Origin: Cloacibacillus sp. An23
GTDB lineage: Bacteria; Synergistota; Synergistia; Synergistales; Synergistaceae
Assembly (NCBI RefSeq): GCF_002159945.1
Contig: NZ_NFJQ01000001.1
Span: 186,001 to 250,000 of the forward strand
Direction: 5' to 3'
Length of the DNA stretch: 64,000 bases
The position numbers and the translations under genes are program-made. A model generated the notes under the pieces. It did no database searches. It was given only the letters and a program-made list of their open reading frames with translations, and was not told where the DNA came from. Position 1 is the first letter of the stretch; each line of letters opens with the position of its first letter. This document shows, in pieces, positions 8,839 through 19,148 of this stretch.

Positions 8839-8883
8839 TAATGGAATAATGGATATTGTATTCCACCATTAAGATACGGTCAA
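8839..8883 (-). promoter_or_regulatory. promoter and operator-like dyad of the Rrf2 gene
   Basis: TTGACC (8878-8883) and TACAAT (8855-8860) with exactly 17 bases between them on the minus strand. A dyad TGGAATA (8842-8848) / TATTCCA (8859-8865) overlaps the -10, flanked by TAATGG (8839-8844) and CCATTA (8866-8871). This layout suits repression by the encoded Rrf2 protein. Confidence 0.6.
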
Positions 8884-9009
8884 GTGCGCGGTTTTCCGTT
8901 CGGCGGTAAAAAGAAAAATTTTCCCGGCATGTCCCCGCGCGGCGTAAAAAGTGAGATAATATAAAAATGCGCCCGAGCGGGCAGACTGTGTCAGGGGAGG
9001 CTGTCAATC

Positions 9010-9297
9010 ATGCCATGGAGCAATATTTTAGAGGTCGTAATGCTTATATGCTTCGCGGCGGCGTGGCCCGCCTCGATACACAGGTCGTGGGCGAGCCGCA
9101 CGCGGAAGGGCAAGAGCCTCGCTTTCATGCTTATCATCGTCGTGGGCTATCTGGCGGGCATCGCAAAGGTGCTCGTGAGCCACACGGCGATATATATGCT
9201 CATTCCGTACACGCTGAATACGACGCTGGTGCTCTGCGACCTCGCGCTTTATTACAGGAATTACAGGATAGACAACGGGCTGCCGGTGCCGTTCTAA
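9010..9297 (+). CDS. small conserved membrane protein, PQ-loop-like
   Basis: 95 residues with three hydrophobic segments (about 8-22, 38-56, 60-82). AGGGGAGG lies 8 bases before the ATG. The pattern of a tryptophan/proline turn (AAWPASIHRSW), SRTRKGKSLAF and a second helix ending GIAKVL is shared, from memory, by small membrane proteins of anaerobic Firmicutes and Synergistota; function unknown. It lies 56 bases before the class IV aminotransferase on the same strand. Confidence 0.65.
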   Translation: MPWSNILEVVMLICFAAAWPASIHRSWASRTRKGKSLAFMLIIVVGYLAGIAKVLVSHTAIYMLIPYTLNTTLVLCDLALYYRNYRIDNGLPVPF

Positions 9298-9353
9298 GGC
9301 CGGCGCCAGCGCGACGGGATAAAAGTCAATCGACGAAAGAGGGAGAATTTTTT

Positions 9354-10196
9354 ATGGCTATCTGTTACTGCAATGGGAAATACGCGCCTTTGTCGGAGTG
9401 TTCTCTTCCGATAACGGATCTCGTGATACAGCGCGGGGTCGGCACGTTTGAGACTATAAGGATATACCGCGGCAAGACGTTCGCGATGGCGCAGCATCTT
9501 GAGAGGCTGGCGGAGAGCGTCGCCGGCGCCGGCATCATAGGCGGCGGGATTATAGAGAAGCTTCCCGAGGTTATCAGGGGAGGGCTGGCGCTGCCGGAGA
9601 TGAAGGATTTCGACGGCATCGTGAAGCCTTTCGTCACCGGGGGCGACGTGAACGACGGTGGGACTTTCCCGCAGCCGCGCTTTTTCGTGATCTTCGACGA
9701 AGCGCACAAGCCGACCGAGGACGAGCTCAAGAACGGCATCGCGCTCGAGCCGAACCACGTAGACCGTCCCTACCCGACCATCAAGAGCACGAACTATCTT
9801 TTCGGCCTTATCCCGCTTTCCAAGTCGAATAAGACGAATTTCGAGTCGCTTTACATTTCGCCTAAGGGCGAGATAACGGAGGCTCTGAGCAGCAATTTCT
9901 TCCTCTGCAAGGACGGGAAGCTCGTTACGGCCCCGGTGGGGCGCGTGCTCGCCGGAGTGACGCGCGATATAGTGATAACGCTCGCGCGCGAGAACGGCTT
10001 CACGGTAGAGGAACGCTGCCCGCTCGAGGAAGAGCTGGCGCAGGCCGACGAGGCGTTCATCACGGGCTCAGTGAAGGAGATACTCCCGGTGGTGCGCGTA
10101 GGGGCGCAGAAGATAGGCGCAGGCCGCCCCGGCCCCGCCGTGCAGCGGATTCAGCACATTTTCCTTCAGAATATGCCGCGCTGGCTGGGCAAGTAA
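9354..10196 (+). CDS. class IV PLP aminotransferase (branched-chain / D-amino-acid type)
   Basis: 280 residues. The start is the ATG preceded by GAGGGAG; a much longer open frame upstream only overlaps the previous gene. Fold type IV features: RGVGTFETIRIYRGK at the N-terminus, TIKSTNYLF holding the PLP lysine (about residue 144), GEITEALSSNFF and GVTRDIV. Members transaminate branched-chain amino acids or D-alanine, or lyse aminodeoxychorismate; the sequence alone does not separate these. Followed by a strong bidirectional terminator. Confidence 0.85.
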   Translation: MAICYCNGKYAPLSECSLPITDLVIQRGVGTFETIRIYRGKTFAMAQHLERLAESVAGAGIIGGGIIEKLPEVIRGGLALPEMKDFDGIVKPFVTGGDVNDGGTFPQPRFFVIFDEAHKPTEDELKNGIALEPNHVDRPYPTIKSTNYLFGLIPLSKSNKTNFESLYISPKGEITEALSSNFFLCKDGKLVTAPVGRVLAGVTRDIVITLARENGFTVEERCPLEEELAQADEAFITGSVKEILPVVRVGAQKIGAGRPGPAVQRIQHIFLQNMPRWLGK

Positions 10197-10234
10197 TTTC
10201 CCGCGTTTTTGCCTAAAGAGTAAGACAAACTAAA

Positions 10235-10267
10235 GACAGGGCCGCGGTTATGTGCCGCGGCCCTGTC
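10235..10267. terminator. bidirectional intrinsic terminator
   Basis: Perfect 13-bp stem GACAGGGCCGCGG / CCGCGGCCCTGTC with a 7-base loop. T-rich tails follow on both strands (TTTTATTATTT on plus, TTTAGTTT on minus), so it serves both convergent operons. Confidence 0.9.
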
Positions 10268-10304
10268 TTTTATTATTTGTCTATTTGTCGCGCGCCATGC
10301 GCGG

Positions 10305-11360
10305 TTATTCGTACCAGACTACTCGCGGTATAGATATCGAGCAGGCGTGGCCCACTTCAAGGCGCGGCTCGCGGCGGCTTTTTTCGACGCGGATTTCCTG
10401 CGTCCCGACTTTCACCATATAGTCTACGGTTTCGCCGAGGTAGGCCATGCGGTCGATGACTCCGCGCACGCCTTCGCCTTCCGGCACGAACTGCACGTCG
10501 GACGGACGGCAGGCGAGCGTCGCCTTGGGCGCTCCGGCGAATTCCGCCGGTATTTCCGCGGCAAGCGCCCCGGCTTCCGGCGCGCTTTCTATCACGGCGC
10601 GCCCGCCGTCGAGCTTCACCTTGATGAAGTTCGAGAGGCCGATGAAGCTGAATACGAACTGGTTCTTCGGGTGCGCGTAGATGTTGAGCGGCGTGTCTAT
10701 CTGCATCGTGCGCCCGTCCTTCATTACCATGATGCGGTTCGACAGCGCCATCGCCTCGGACTGGTCGTGCGTGACGAATATGATTGAGAAGTCATATTTG
10801 CGCTGAAGGTCCTTTATCTCGAAGCGCATCTCCTCACGAAGGTGAGGGTCGAGGTTGGACAGAGGCTCGTCGAGCAGCAGGAGCCCAGGGTTGATGGACA
10901 GCGCGCGAGCCAAGGCTATGCGCTGCTTCTCACCGCCCGACAGGTCGTTCGGATAGAGCTGAGCCTGTTTCGTGAGGTTCGTGTTCGCGAGCGCCTGCTT
11001 CGTGCGTTCCTCTATCTCGGAGCGGCTGAGCTTCTTTATCTTGAGCGGGAAGGCGACGTTGTCGTAGACGGTCATGTGGGGCCATACGGCGAAGGCCTGG
11101 AAGACCATGCCGAAGCCGCGGTGCTCCGGCGGGACGTAGAAATTCTTCGCCTTCGACGACATGAGCTTGCCGCCGACCTCTATTTCGCCTCCGTCGAGAT
11201 CCTCGAAGCCGGCTACCATGCGCAGCGTCGTCGTTTTGCCGCAGCCGGACGGGCCGAGGAAGGAGAAGCATTCGCCTTTTTCTATGGAAAGGTTGAGCTT
11301 ATCGACTGCGCGCACCGTGCCGAAGAGCTTCGTAACGTCTCTCAGTTCAACATAAGCCAT
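10305..11360 (-). CDS. ABC transporter ATP-binding protein (FbpC/PotA type), second copy of the operon
   Basis: 351 residues. ATPase domain with Walker [10 protein letters not shown], signature LSGGEKQR, Walker B LLLLDEPLSNLD and THD switch, then a C-terminal TOBE-type regulatory domain of about 110 residues. The subfamily energises ferric-iron, spermidine or 2-aminoethylphosphonate importers. It is the last gene of a binding protein - ATPase - fused permease - ATPase operon and begins 2 bases after the permease stop. It is clearly diverged from the ATPase at 13071-14171, so the two may form a heterodimer. Confidence 0.88.
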   Translation of the reverse strand: MAYVELRDVTKLFGTVRAVDKLNLSIEKGECFSFLGPSGCGKTTTLRMVAGFEDLDGGEIEVGGKLMSSKAKNFYVPPEHRGFGMVFQAFAVWPHMTVYDNVAFPLKIKKLSRSEIEERTKQALANTNLTKQAQLYPNDLSGGEKQRIALARALSINPGLLLLDEPLSNLDPHLREEMRFEIKDLQRKYDFSIIFVTHDQSEAMALSNRIMVMKDGRTMQIDTPLNIYAHPKNQFVFSFIGLSNFIKVKLDGGRAVIESAPEAGALAAEIPAEFAGAPKATLACRPSDVQFVPEGEGVRGVIDRMAYLGETVDYMVKVGTQEIRVEKSRREPRLEVGHACSISIPRVVWYE

Positions 11361-11362
11361 TG

Positions 11363-13070
11363 TTAAGCACCTCCGTTGTCTGCGCGGTGCTTCTTTTCAA
11401 AGAAGCGCTTGATGATTATCTCGCCGCCGACGATGAGCAGCAGCGCGACACCCGCGAGGGCGCAGGCGTAGACCGTCTCTCCGTCCTCGTTCAGCGTGTA
11501 GATGGCGACGCCTATCGTCCTCGTCGTAGGCCCGTACAGCAGGACGGAGGTCGTCAGCTCGCGGAGCGCCGGCAGGAAGATCAGGAAGAACGCGGCGACC
11601 ATGCCTGGGCGTATCAGCGGGATGACTATGTCGCGCAGCGACTGCCACGGAGTCGCGCCGCTAGCGCGGCTGGCCTCGACCAGTGAGTCGTGCACCTGCT
11701 CCAGCGCCGCGCTGTTGGACTTGAGCGAGAAGGCCATGTAGCGCGCGATGTAGGCGACGAAGATTATCCACGCCGTGTTATAGATGTTGATGCCGAAGCG
11801 TCCGCTCCAGGTGAGGATGACGCCGAGGGCGATGACCGTCCCGGGGAGCGAGAATGGCAGCATTCCGAGGAACTCGAGGAACCACTTGCCGCGCACTTTT
11901 AGCTTGACGAGGACGTAGGAGATTATTCCGCCCGCGATCATCGTCACGAAGGCCGCGGAGAGCGACAGGTATGTGGAGTTCCATATAGCGTCGCGCGTCA
12001 GCTTCCATTCGAAGAGGACGTAGCGGAAGTTGTCCCACGTCATATTCTCCCACGTCACCGGCACGCCGTAGGTCTTGAGCATTCCGACTATGAATATCGT
12101 GACCGTCGGCATGACGACCGTGATGAGCAGGTAGATGCAGCAGAATATGAAGAGCGGCATACGCAGTCCGCGCAGTTTGAGCACCGTCGGGCGGACGCTC
12201 TTACCGGCGATTATCTGGAAGCGGCCCGATTTGACCACGCGGTTCTGCGCGTAGAGTATGACCGCGGCCGAGAGCACGAGTACGACGGAAAGCACTGTAG
12301 CTGCGCGTATCGCCGCGAAGCTGCCGGCGCTCTGGTGGATCAGCTCGTATATCATAGTCGGTATCGTGTAGATGCCGACGCCGGTGCCGAGTATGGCGGG
12401 CGTTCCGAAGTGCGAGAGCGAGTAGAGGCAGACGAGCAGCGCGCCCGCTACGACGGATGGCATAATCAGCGGTATCGTTATCTTGCGCGTTATCGTAAAG
12501 AGTCCCGCGCCCGATATGCGCGCCGACTCCTCAAGCGTCGGATCCATGTGTTCGAGCGCTCCGCTGACCTGTATGAAGACGAAGGGGAACAGGTACATGC
12601 TTTCTATGACCACTATGCCCCAGAAGCCGTAGACGTTGAAGAGCGGCTCTCTGGTCCCCCACAATCCCATCCAGAACTGGTTGATGTACCCAGCGCGCGG
12701 CGAAAGAAGCATCTTCCACGCGATGGCGCCGATGAACGCCGGAAGCATGAACGGAACGGTAAAGAGAACTTTCATCGTCTCCTTGAAGGGCAGGTCGGTC
12801 CTCGTGACGAGCCAGGCGAAGAGCGTCCCGACGAATGTGCAGAGCACTGTGACGCATATCGCTATCAGCACCGACATTTTGAGGGCCTGGAACGTCTCCG
12901 GCTGCATGATGGTGTCGACGACAGCCTGAAGGTTCAGATGTCCGTCGACTATGAACGACGTCCAGAAAATAAGTATTACCGGGAGCGCGACTATGACGAC
13001 GAGGATAAGGACGGCGAGAAGGAATATTATCTCTGCCATTCCGAATTTCCTGCCGCCCGGATGGTTATGG

Positions 13071-13078
<8 letters not shown>
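11363..13078 (-). CDS. fused ABC permease (FbpB type, two permease domains)
   Basis: 571 residues with about twelve membrane helices in two repeats, each holding an EAA-type loop: [20 protein letters not shown] in the first half, [19 protein letters not shown] in the second. One chain thus supplies both halves of the membrane channel, as in the FbpB ferric permeases. Its start overlaps the stop of the upstream ATPase by 8 bases. Confidence 0.88.
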
Positions 13079-14171
<1,093 letters not shown>

Positions 14172-14207
14172 ACAGATCCACTCCTTTCTTCTGCCATTAA
14201 AAAACTA

Positions 14208-14233
14208 GGAAGGCCGTGAAAACCAGGCCTTCC
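14208..14233 (-). terminator. intra-operon terminator/attenuator after the binding-protein gene
   Basis: Eight-bp stem GGAAGGCC / GGCCTTCC with a 10-base loop, then TAGTTTTTTAA on the minus strand. A second GC-rich imperfect hairpin (about 14257-14297) directly follows the binding-protein stop. Together these should give more binding protein than transporter. Confidence 0.7.
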
Positions 14234-14303
14234 CGTAAAAACCGCCAAAAGACCTTATGCGTGCGGCCGCGCCTCGATCACGCGCAGCCGCGGCGCATAA
14301 CGG

Positions 14304-15296
14304 CTACTTGCCGGGGCGCAGAATTTCTTTGAATTCCTTGATGAAGGCTTCCTTGCCCTCGCCGCTCATCTTCTCGAAGTCGAGCTTGATGGCGTTGACG
14401 ACCGCGTCGTGCGGCTTCGGCAGCGGGCTGCCGGCCGGGAGCTCGACGTCGTCGCGCACGGGAAGCGTGTAGTTGTTGGCTATGATCTGCTGGCCTTCCT
14501 TGGAGAGCAGGAAGTCCACGAACTTCTTAGCGGCGGAAAGATTCTCAGTACCCTTGATGATGGCGACGGGGCTCGGAAGCACTATCGTCTCCTTCGGGTA
14601 AGCCATGGCGAGCGTGGCGCCCTTCTCTATCTTAGCCATCGTGATGTAGTCGACACCTATGCAGGCGACGAGGTCGCCCATCGCGGTGTCGTCCACGACC
14701 TGGCCGGAGCCCTGGCTCATGATGCCGCCGTTCTTCTGCATATCCTTAAAGTAGTCCCATCCGTAGAGGTTCACGAGAGCGGCCGCGCTGCCGTAGGCGG
14801 TGCCGGAAAGGGCCGGGTCGGCTACGCCGAAAGCGTCCTTATAGTCGGGGCCGAGGACGTCTTTCCAGGTCTTCGGGGCTTCTTTGATGAAGCGCGTGTT
14901 GTAAACTATGCCGAGCGTCCCGTTGCGGGCGGGCGTGAAGTATCCGTCCGGGTCGATGACGGGGCTGTCTACATACTGCGCGTTGGGCGACTTGTAGGCC
15001 TCGAGCACGCCCTGCGCCTTAAGCTGATAGAAGTCGGGAACTTCGCTGTGCCAAAGAACGTCGGCGACCATCTTGCCGGACTGGCGCTCAGCGGCGATCT
15101 TAGCCATGAGCTTGCCCGCGCCGGCGACGTAGGCGTCGAACTGAACGTCAGGGTTCTGTTTCAGGAAAGCGTCCTTAAGCTCGCCGATAAGCGAGTCCTT
15201 CATCGACGTGTAGACCGTCAGCTTCTCCGCAGCCATCGCAGCGCTGGATACGAACAGCATCGTAACCAGCATCAAAAACGCAAAAAATTTCTTCAT
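14304..15296 (-). CDS. extracellular solute-binding protein (FbpA / AEP type)
   Basis: 330 residues with a signal peptide (cleavage after SSAAMAA). The mature protein starts EKLTVYTSMKDSLIGELKDAF, divided over residues 23-43, and has NGTLGIVYNTRF and FLLSKEGQQIIANNYTLPVR, typical of family 1 ferric- and aminoethylphosphonate-binding proteins. It feeds the fused permease and two ATPases downstream. The tyrosines that bind Fe(III) in FbpA cannot be assigned by eye, so the ligand may be iron, a phosphonate or another anion. No clear Fur box is visible upstream. Confidence 0.87.
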   Translation of the reverse strand: MKKFFAFLMLVTMLFVSSAAMAAEKLTVYTSMKDSLIGELKDAFLKQNPDVQFDAYVAGAGKLMAKIAAERQSGKMVADVLWHSEVPDFYQLKAQGVLEAYKSPNAQYVDSPVIDPDGYFTPARNGTLGIVYNTRFIKEAPKTWKDVLGPDYKDAFGVADPALSGTAYGSAAALVNLYGWDYFKDMQKNGGIMSQGSGQVVDDTAMGDLVACIGVDYITMAKIEKGATLAMAYPKETIVLPSPVAIIKGTENLSAAKKFVDFLLSKEGQQIIANNYTLPVRDDVELPAGSPLPKPHDAVVNAIKLDFEKMSGEGKEAFIKEFKEILRPGK

Positions 15297-15508
15297 AAAA
15301 CTACCTCCTTATACGTATTGCGGGGTCTCCCCAATTTAATTTCAGTCCCGCCCTCGCCGGCTGATTATATAGAGGGCGAAAACAAAAATTACATACTTAA
15401 TACAGAGCCGTTATCACCTTACCATTACTTATGTGCTAATAAAATGTAAAAACTTTGTAAAAATATTACATATCTTTACGTGTCGGAATGATATAACAGG
15501 GCAATAAA
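15297..15508. other. AT-rich upstream region of the binding-protein gene
   Basis: No gene seen. On the minus strand it has a TATAAT (about 50-70 bases before the start) without a convincing -35 and several runs of T/A, so it probably holds the operon promoter. Confidence 0.4.
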
Positions 15509-15548
15509 AAAATCAACACGAGGCGATTTACTGCTTTGTGTTGATTTT
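15509..15548 (-). terminator. intrinsic terminator downstream of folD
   Basis: Perfect 11-bp stem AAAATCAACAC / GTGTTGATTTT with an 18-base loop, followed on the minus strand by TTTATT, 80 bases past the folD stop. Confidence 0.75.
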
Positions 15549-15628
15549 CACGTTTTTCTTTATTTTTAATAGACTCAATCGCGGGATATTGTCTGACCTA
15601 CAGGCTTATCGGCAATTTCGCCTATTTT

Positions 15629-16495
15629 TTACAACTTCGTCGTTTTATTCATCATCCTGCCGCAGGCTTCGACCACGTGCTTAGCGAGCACCGCGGTCGT
15701 GACGCGCCCTATACCACCGGGGACGGGAGTCACGGCGCGCGCCGTCTTGGAGGCCTCGTCGCAGTCCACGTCGCCGCACATCGCGCCGGTTTCGTCAAAA
15801 TTTATCCCTATGTCCACGATCACCTGCCCCGGCGAAAAATATTCGCGTCCGAGCATCTTCGCGTGCCCTACCGCGACGACGAGGATGTCGGCCTCGCGGC
15901 ATATCGACGGCAGGTTTTTCGTCTTCGTGTGGCAGACGGTGACGGTGGCGTCGCGTTCGAGCAGCATCATCGCGACCGGCTTTCCTACGACGAAGCTGCG
16001 CCCAACGACGACGGCGCGCTTGCCGGCTATCTCTATGCCGTAGTGGTCGAGCATATCGATGCAGGCCTCCGCCGTGCAGGGCGCGAAGCCTATCTTCTTG
16101 CAGGAGTAAAGCCCGGCCATCGAATACTCCGTGATGCCGTCCACGTCTTTCTCCGGCGCCAGCGCGCGGCAGACGGCGCGGTCGTCTATGTGCGGAGGCA
16201 GCGGACGCAGCAGCAGGACGCCGTGGACGGCGGCGTCCCTGTTGAGCTCCCGGATGTACCCTATAAGCTCGTCCTGCCCCACGGACGCCGGGAAATGGCG
16301 GCGTTTCACCTCGACGCCGGCGGCTTCGCAGCATTTCGCCGCGCTGCGCTCGTATGCCATGTCGTCCTCGCTGTCGCCGACGCGGATTATCGCGAGCGCC
16401 GGCGCGGAGCCTTTCGCGCGCAGCTCGTCCGCTCGGTTCTTGAGGTGATCGTTAAGCTTGTCTATGACGGGCCTGCCCTTTAGTATCTCTGCCAT
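15629..16495 (-). CDS. folD: bifunctional methylene-THF dehydrogenase / methenyl-THF cyclohydrolase
   Basis: 288 residues. Interconverts methylene-, methenyl- and formyl-tetrahydrofolate with NADP in one-carbon metabolism. Visible signatures are GVLLLRPLPPHID, EKDVDGI, VVGRSFVVGKP for the dinucleotide fold and the C-terminal TPVPGGIGRVTTA. The usual catalytic YxxxK is replaced: Tyr48 is present, but position 52 is Ala and the nearest lysine is Lys54 (YERSAAK). From memory, a clostridial FolD group reads YERGAxK at the same place, so this is a known variant. Monocistronic. Confidence 0.92.
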   Translation of the reverse strand: MAEILKGRPVIDKLNDHLKNRADELRAKGSAPALAIIRVGDSEDDMAYERSAAKCCEAAGVEVKRRHFPASVGQDELIGYIRELNRDAAVHGVLLLRPLPPHIDDRAVCRALAPEKDVDGITEYSMAGLYSCKKIGFAPCTAEACIDMLDHYGIEIAGKRAVVVGRSFVVGKPVAMMLLERDATVTVCHTKTKNLPSICREADILVVAVGHAKMLGREYFSPGQVIVDIGINFDETGAMCGDVDCDEASKTARAVTPVPGGIGRVTTAVLAKHVVEACGRMMNKTTKL

Positions 16496-16670
16496 ATCGG
16501 TTCACGTCTTTCATTAAAAATAACTCTCCGGCGCGCAGGGCGCGCGCAGCAGTCATAATTTTAACACACCGCGGAAACCGGCGCCCATGCGCGCCAATGC
16601 CGCGTGACATAGATATATTGTTTTGAAAAGAGTATAATTACAGAGTAAATGAACTCGGGAGGAGACGCGA

Positions 16671-17939
16671 ATGTCGCACAACCACACTCACGGCTCGCCC
16701 TATACGCGGCTTATCGAAAGACTGAACCGCTTCCCGCAGGGCGCGCCCGAATCAAAACGTTTATACGACATATTAAAAATACTCATGACGGAGAAAGAGG
16801 CCGGGCTTATGGCCCAGCTTCCTATAAAGCCGTTCAACGTGCGCAAGGCCGCTCAAATGTGGCAGATGCCCGAGCACGAAGCCCAGAAGATGCTCGACGA
16901 CCTCGCGGGGAAGGCGCTCATCGTCGATATAGAGCAGGAGGGCGAGCAGATGTACGCGGTGCCGCCGCCTATGGCCGGCTTTTTCGAGTTCTCGCTCATG
17001 CGCGTGCGCCACGACATAGACCAGAAGACGCTGAGCGAGCTTTTTTACCAGTACATCACGGTAGAAGAAGACTTCATGCGCGACCTCGTATGCGGCGGCG
17101 ACATACAGATGGGACGCATCTTCGCGCAGGAGCCGCAGATTCCGGACGAATATCTTCTGCAGGTGCTCGACTATGAACGCGCGACGAACGTCATAGACAC
17201 GGCCACGCATATCGGCGTAAGTATGTGCTACTGCCGCCACAAGGCTATGCACGAAGGACACGCCTGCGACGCGCCGATGGATATCTGCATGACCTTCAAC
17301 ACGACGGCGTACACGTTAATCAAATACGGGCACGCGCGCGAGATCGACGCCGCGGAGTGCCGCGACCTTCTCGCGCAGGCGTACGACTACAACCTCGTCC
17401 AGTTCGGCGAAAACGTGCGCCGGCGCGTCAATTTCATCTGCAACTGCTGCTCGTGCTGCTGCGAAGCGATGCTTGCGATAAAGCGATTCGGCGTCGCGCA
17501 GACGATATGCTCGAACTTCCTGTCTAAGGCGAACGCGGAAAAATGCGTAGGGTGCGGCAAGTGCATGAAGATATGCCCGGTAAACGCTATAGAGATGACG
17601 GAAGAGAACGGACGCAGAAAAGCCCGCGTCGTCCCTGAGCGCTGCATAGGATGCGGAGTCTGCGTCAAGAACTGCCAGACGCACGCGCTGATGCTGGAGC
17701 CGCGGCCGAACAGGCTGATAACGCCGCTCGACACGACGCACAAGGCGGTCGCGATGGCTACGGAGCGCGGCAAGCTGCAGGATCTGATATTCGACAACAA
17801 GGTTCTCTTCAGCCACCGCCTTCTCGCAGGCGTCCTCGGCGCGATACTGAAACTCCCAGGCCTCCAGCGTTCTTTCGCTCAGGCCCAGCTCAAATCAAGA
17901 TACCTGGAAAAGCTGATAAGCAAAGCCGCGGGGGAATAA
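16671..17939 (+). CDS. 2x[4Fe-4S] ferredoxin-domain protein with N-terminal winged-helix-like region
   Basis: 422 residues, with GGGAGGAG 8 bases before the ATG. Residues about 50-105 resemble a winged-helix fold (VRKAAQMWQMPEHEAQKMLD). A middle region has Cys/His clusters (MCYCRHKAMHEGHAC, CNCCSCCCE). Two classical ferredoxin motifs then follow, CVGCGKCMKICP and CIGCGVCVKNCQ, for two [4Fe-4S] clusters. The last 60 residues are hydrophobic-basic. Similar proteins are known in anaerobic deltaproteobacteria and Synergistota as 4Fe-4S-binding proteins of unknown role. Stands alone. Confidence 0.8.
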   Translation: MSHNHTHGSPYTRLIERLNRFPQGAPESKRLYDILKILMTEKEAGLMAQLPIKPFNVRKAAQMWQMPEHEAQKMLDDLAGKALIVDIEQEGEQMYAVPPPMAGFFEFSLMRVRHDIDQKTLSELFYQYITVEEDFMRDLVCGGDIQMGRIFAQEPQIPDEYLLQVLDYERATNVIDTATHIGVSMCYCRHKAMHEGHACDAPMDICMTFNTTAYTLIKYGHAREIDAAECRDLLAQAYDYNLVQFGENVRRRVNFICNCCSCCCEAMLAIKRFGVAQTICSNFLSKANAEKCVGCGKCMKICPVNAIEMTEENGRRKARVVPERCIGCGVCVKNCQTHALMLEPRPNRLITPLDTTHKAVAMATERGKLQDLIFDNKVLFSHRLLAGVLGAILKLPGLQRSFAQAQLKSRYLEKLISKAAGE

Positions 17940-18214
17940 AAAACACCGGATATAAAAGAAGGGCGAAGGGCGCTTAGCTCATAGTACGAGAGAAAGCGCC
18001 ATATCATGGACGGCCGGCGATCCGCCGAGCCGTCCGGCTTTTCCTCGGCCGCCCAAATTTATGAAGCGCCGTGCGACGGCGACTGCGGCGCAGCCGCGCC
18101 GCACCCGCGGAACGGGCGGGCAAGAGGCCGCCGGCCCGCCGTCAAACACGGCGCGCCGGCATTTTTTCAGCGATTTATTATCGGACGCCGGATTCCTCGG
18201 CCGTCGCAGACGGT
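17940..18214. other. GC-rich hairpin-bearing intergenic region between convergent genes
   Basis: No gene seen. A hairpin at 18008-18042 (GACGGC-C-GGCG / CGCC-GA-GCCGTC, then CGGCTTTTCC) can end the ferredoxin transcript. CCGTCTGCGACGG near 18204 is a weaker element on the other strand. The remaining sequence is rich in CG-containing short dyads. Confidence 0.5.
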
Positions 18215-18928
18215 TTAGATGCTTTCAAAATCGGTTCCGTCGTAAGCCTCCACCGCGGGCCAGAAATCTTCTCCGTAACGCTCCGCCAGCATTGAGCGGA
18301 CTTTCCCGACAACTTCGCCGGCGCGTTCCGGCGCGACTTGCCCCAGAACGCGGCCGAACATCTGATATATGTCGGCGCAGTGGTAGGCCATCTCCCGCTT
18401 GACGCGCTCCCCCGGCTTGAGACGCTTCGCGTAAGTCTCCATGAAATCCTCTTTTATCTCGGGGCTGCTGAAATAAAAGTCGCACGACGAGTTCAGGTGC
18501 ATATTCTGCGCGCATAAGAAGCCGAGTGACGGGTTGAATCCTCTTAAGATAGACCCGTCGATCTCACGGCAGTAATCCACACCGCACTCAGCGCACCCCA
18601 TCGCGCGGAACTCCCGCGCCCACCAACAGTCCGTCTGACGTTCGTGAACGACGCCGGGCGCAGCCTCATACGTTCCGCAGTCGGTCAGCCCTTCGTCGTC
18701 GCAGAGCAGTTCGCCGTACGCGAAGTAAGACGTTACGTCGAGCGGATTTCCGTCGCGCAAGGCCCTCATCGCCATCCTGCGCCCACGCCTCGCCCCGTAC
18801 GCGCGCGATGCGGTCATGAAAATGTCGAGGCCGCGCTCCTTGCCGAAGCACTCGGCAAGCGTCTTATAAAAAGCCGCGACGATTCCGCCGTGGTGGGTCT
18901 CAGTCAACGACGTCTTCAGCTTCGGCAT
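18215..18928 (-). CDS. L-2-amino-thiazoline-4-carboxylic acid hydrolase family protein
   Basis: 237 residues from the ATG at 18928 (GAGGTGCAGG upstream); the frame has an ATG 15 bases earlier and a TTG at 18909. The family signature region is residues about 35-75: GARRGRRMAMRALRDGNPLD followed by TSYFAYGE. The named family member opens the thiazoline ring of ATC to N-carbamoyl-cysteine. The fold also occurs in other hydrolases, so the substrate is uncertain. A further block carries CAECGVDYCREID and LGFLCAQN, with many Cys. The C-terminal 80 residues (after about 155) are an extra helical part. Last gene of the MarR-linked operon, overlapping the small membrane gene by 29 bases. Confidence 0.72.
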   Translation of the reverse strand: MPKLKTSLTETHHGGIVAAFYKTLAECFGKERGLDIFMTASRAYGARRGRRMAMRALRDGNPLDVTSYFAYGELLCDDEGLTDCGTYEAAPGVVHERQTDCWWAREFRAMGCAECGVDYCREIDGSILRGFNPSLGFLCAQNMHLNSSCDFYFSSPEIKEDFMETYAKRLKPGERVKREMAYHCADIYQMFGRVLGQVAPERAGEVVGKVRSMLAERYGEDFWPAVEAYDGTDFESI

Positions 18929-19148
18929 CGTCCTGCACCTCAAGATTCGGGAACGCGAGAATCAAAACAAGCGCCGCCGTCGCGATAAGGCTGACTGTGA
19001 AAAGCGCGGCGCTTCCGCCCATCATATAGCGTATACAAATGCCGTAGGCAAGGAAGAAATTTGCTGCGCACAGCAGCAGAGTCAGCACGCAGCGCATACG
19101 AAGCGGCCCGACGCTGGATTCCAGAAAGCGCGATATAGTTTTTGCCAT
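18900..19148 (-). CDS. small two-helix membrane protein
   Basis: 82 residues starting at the ATG in TAATG, overlapping the transporter's stop. Two hydrophobic helices (about residues 20-40 and 45-65) and an acidic tail (DDAEAEDVVD). Not recognised. Strict coupling to the NRAMP-like transporter suggests an accessory subunit. Confidence 0.6.
   Translation of the reverse strand: MAKTISRFLESSVGPLRMRCVLTLLLCAANFFLAYGICIRYMMGGSAALFTVSLIATAALVLILAFPNLEVQDDAEAEDVVD

Noticed and set aside
8967-9353. A long open frame extending the class IV aminotransferase upstream to 8967
   Set aside because: The extra part overlaps the small membrane gene and has a shadow-like Arg/His-rich composition; the ATG at 9354 has a good ribosome site and family-consistent start.
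15297-15480. Fur box upstream of the Fbp-type binding protein
   Set aside because: No 19-bp GATAAT-type dyad could be found by eye, so iron regulation is not claimed.
15629-16495. Loss of the catalytic YxxxK lysine in FolD as a novel inactive enzyme
   Set aside because: A recognised clostridial FolD group has YERGAxK at this place; all other motifs are intact, so a normal variant is likelier.
18040-18210. Arg/Pro-rich open frames in several phases
   Set aside because: Typical of GC-rich non-coding DNA; hairpins and terminators explain the region.
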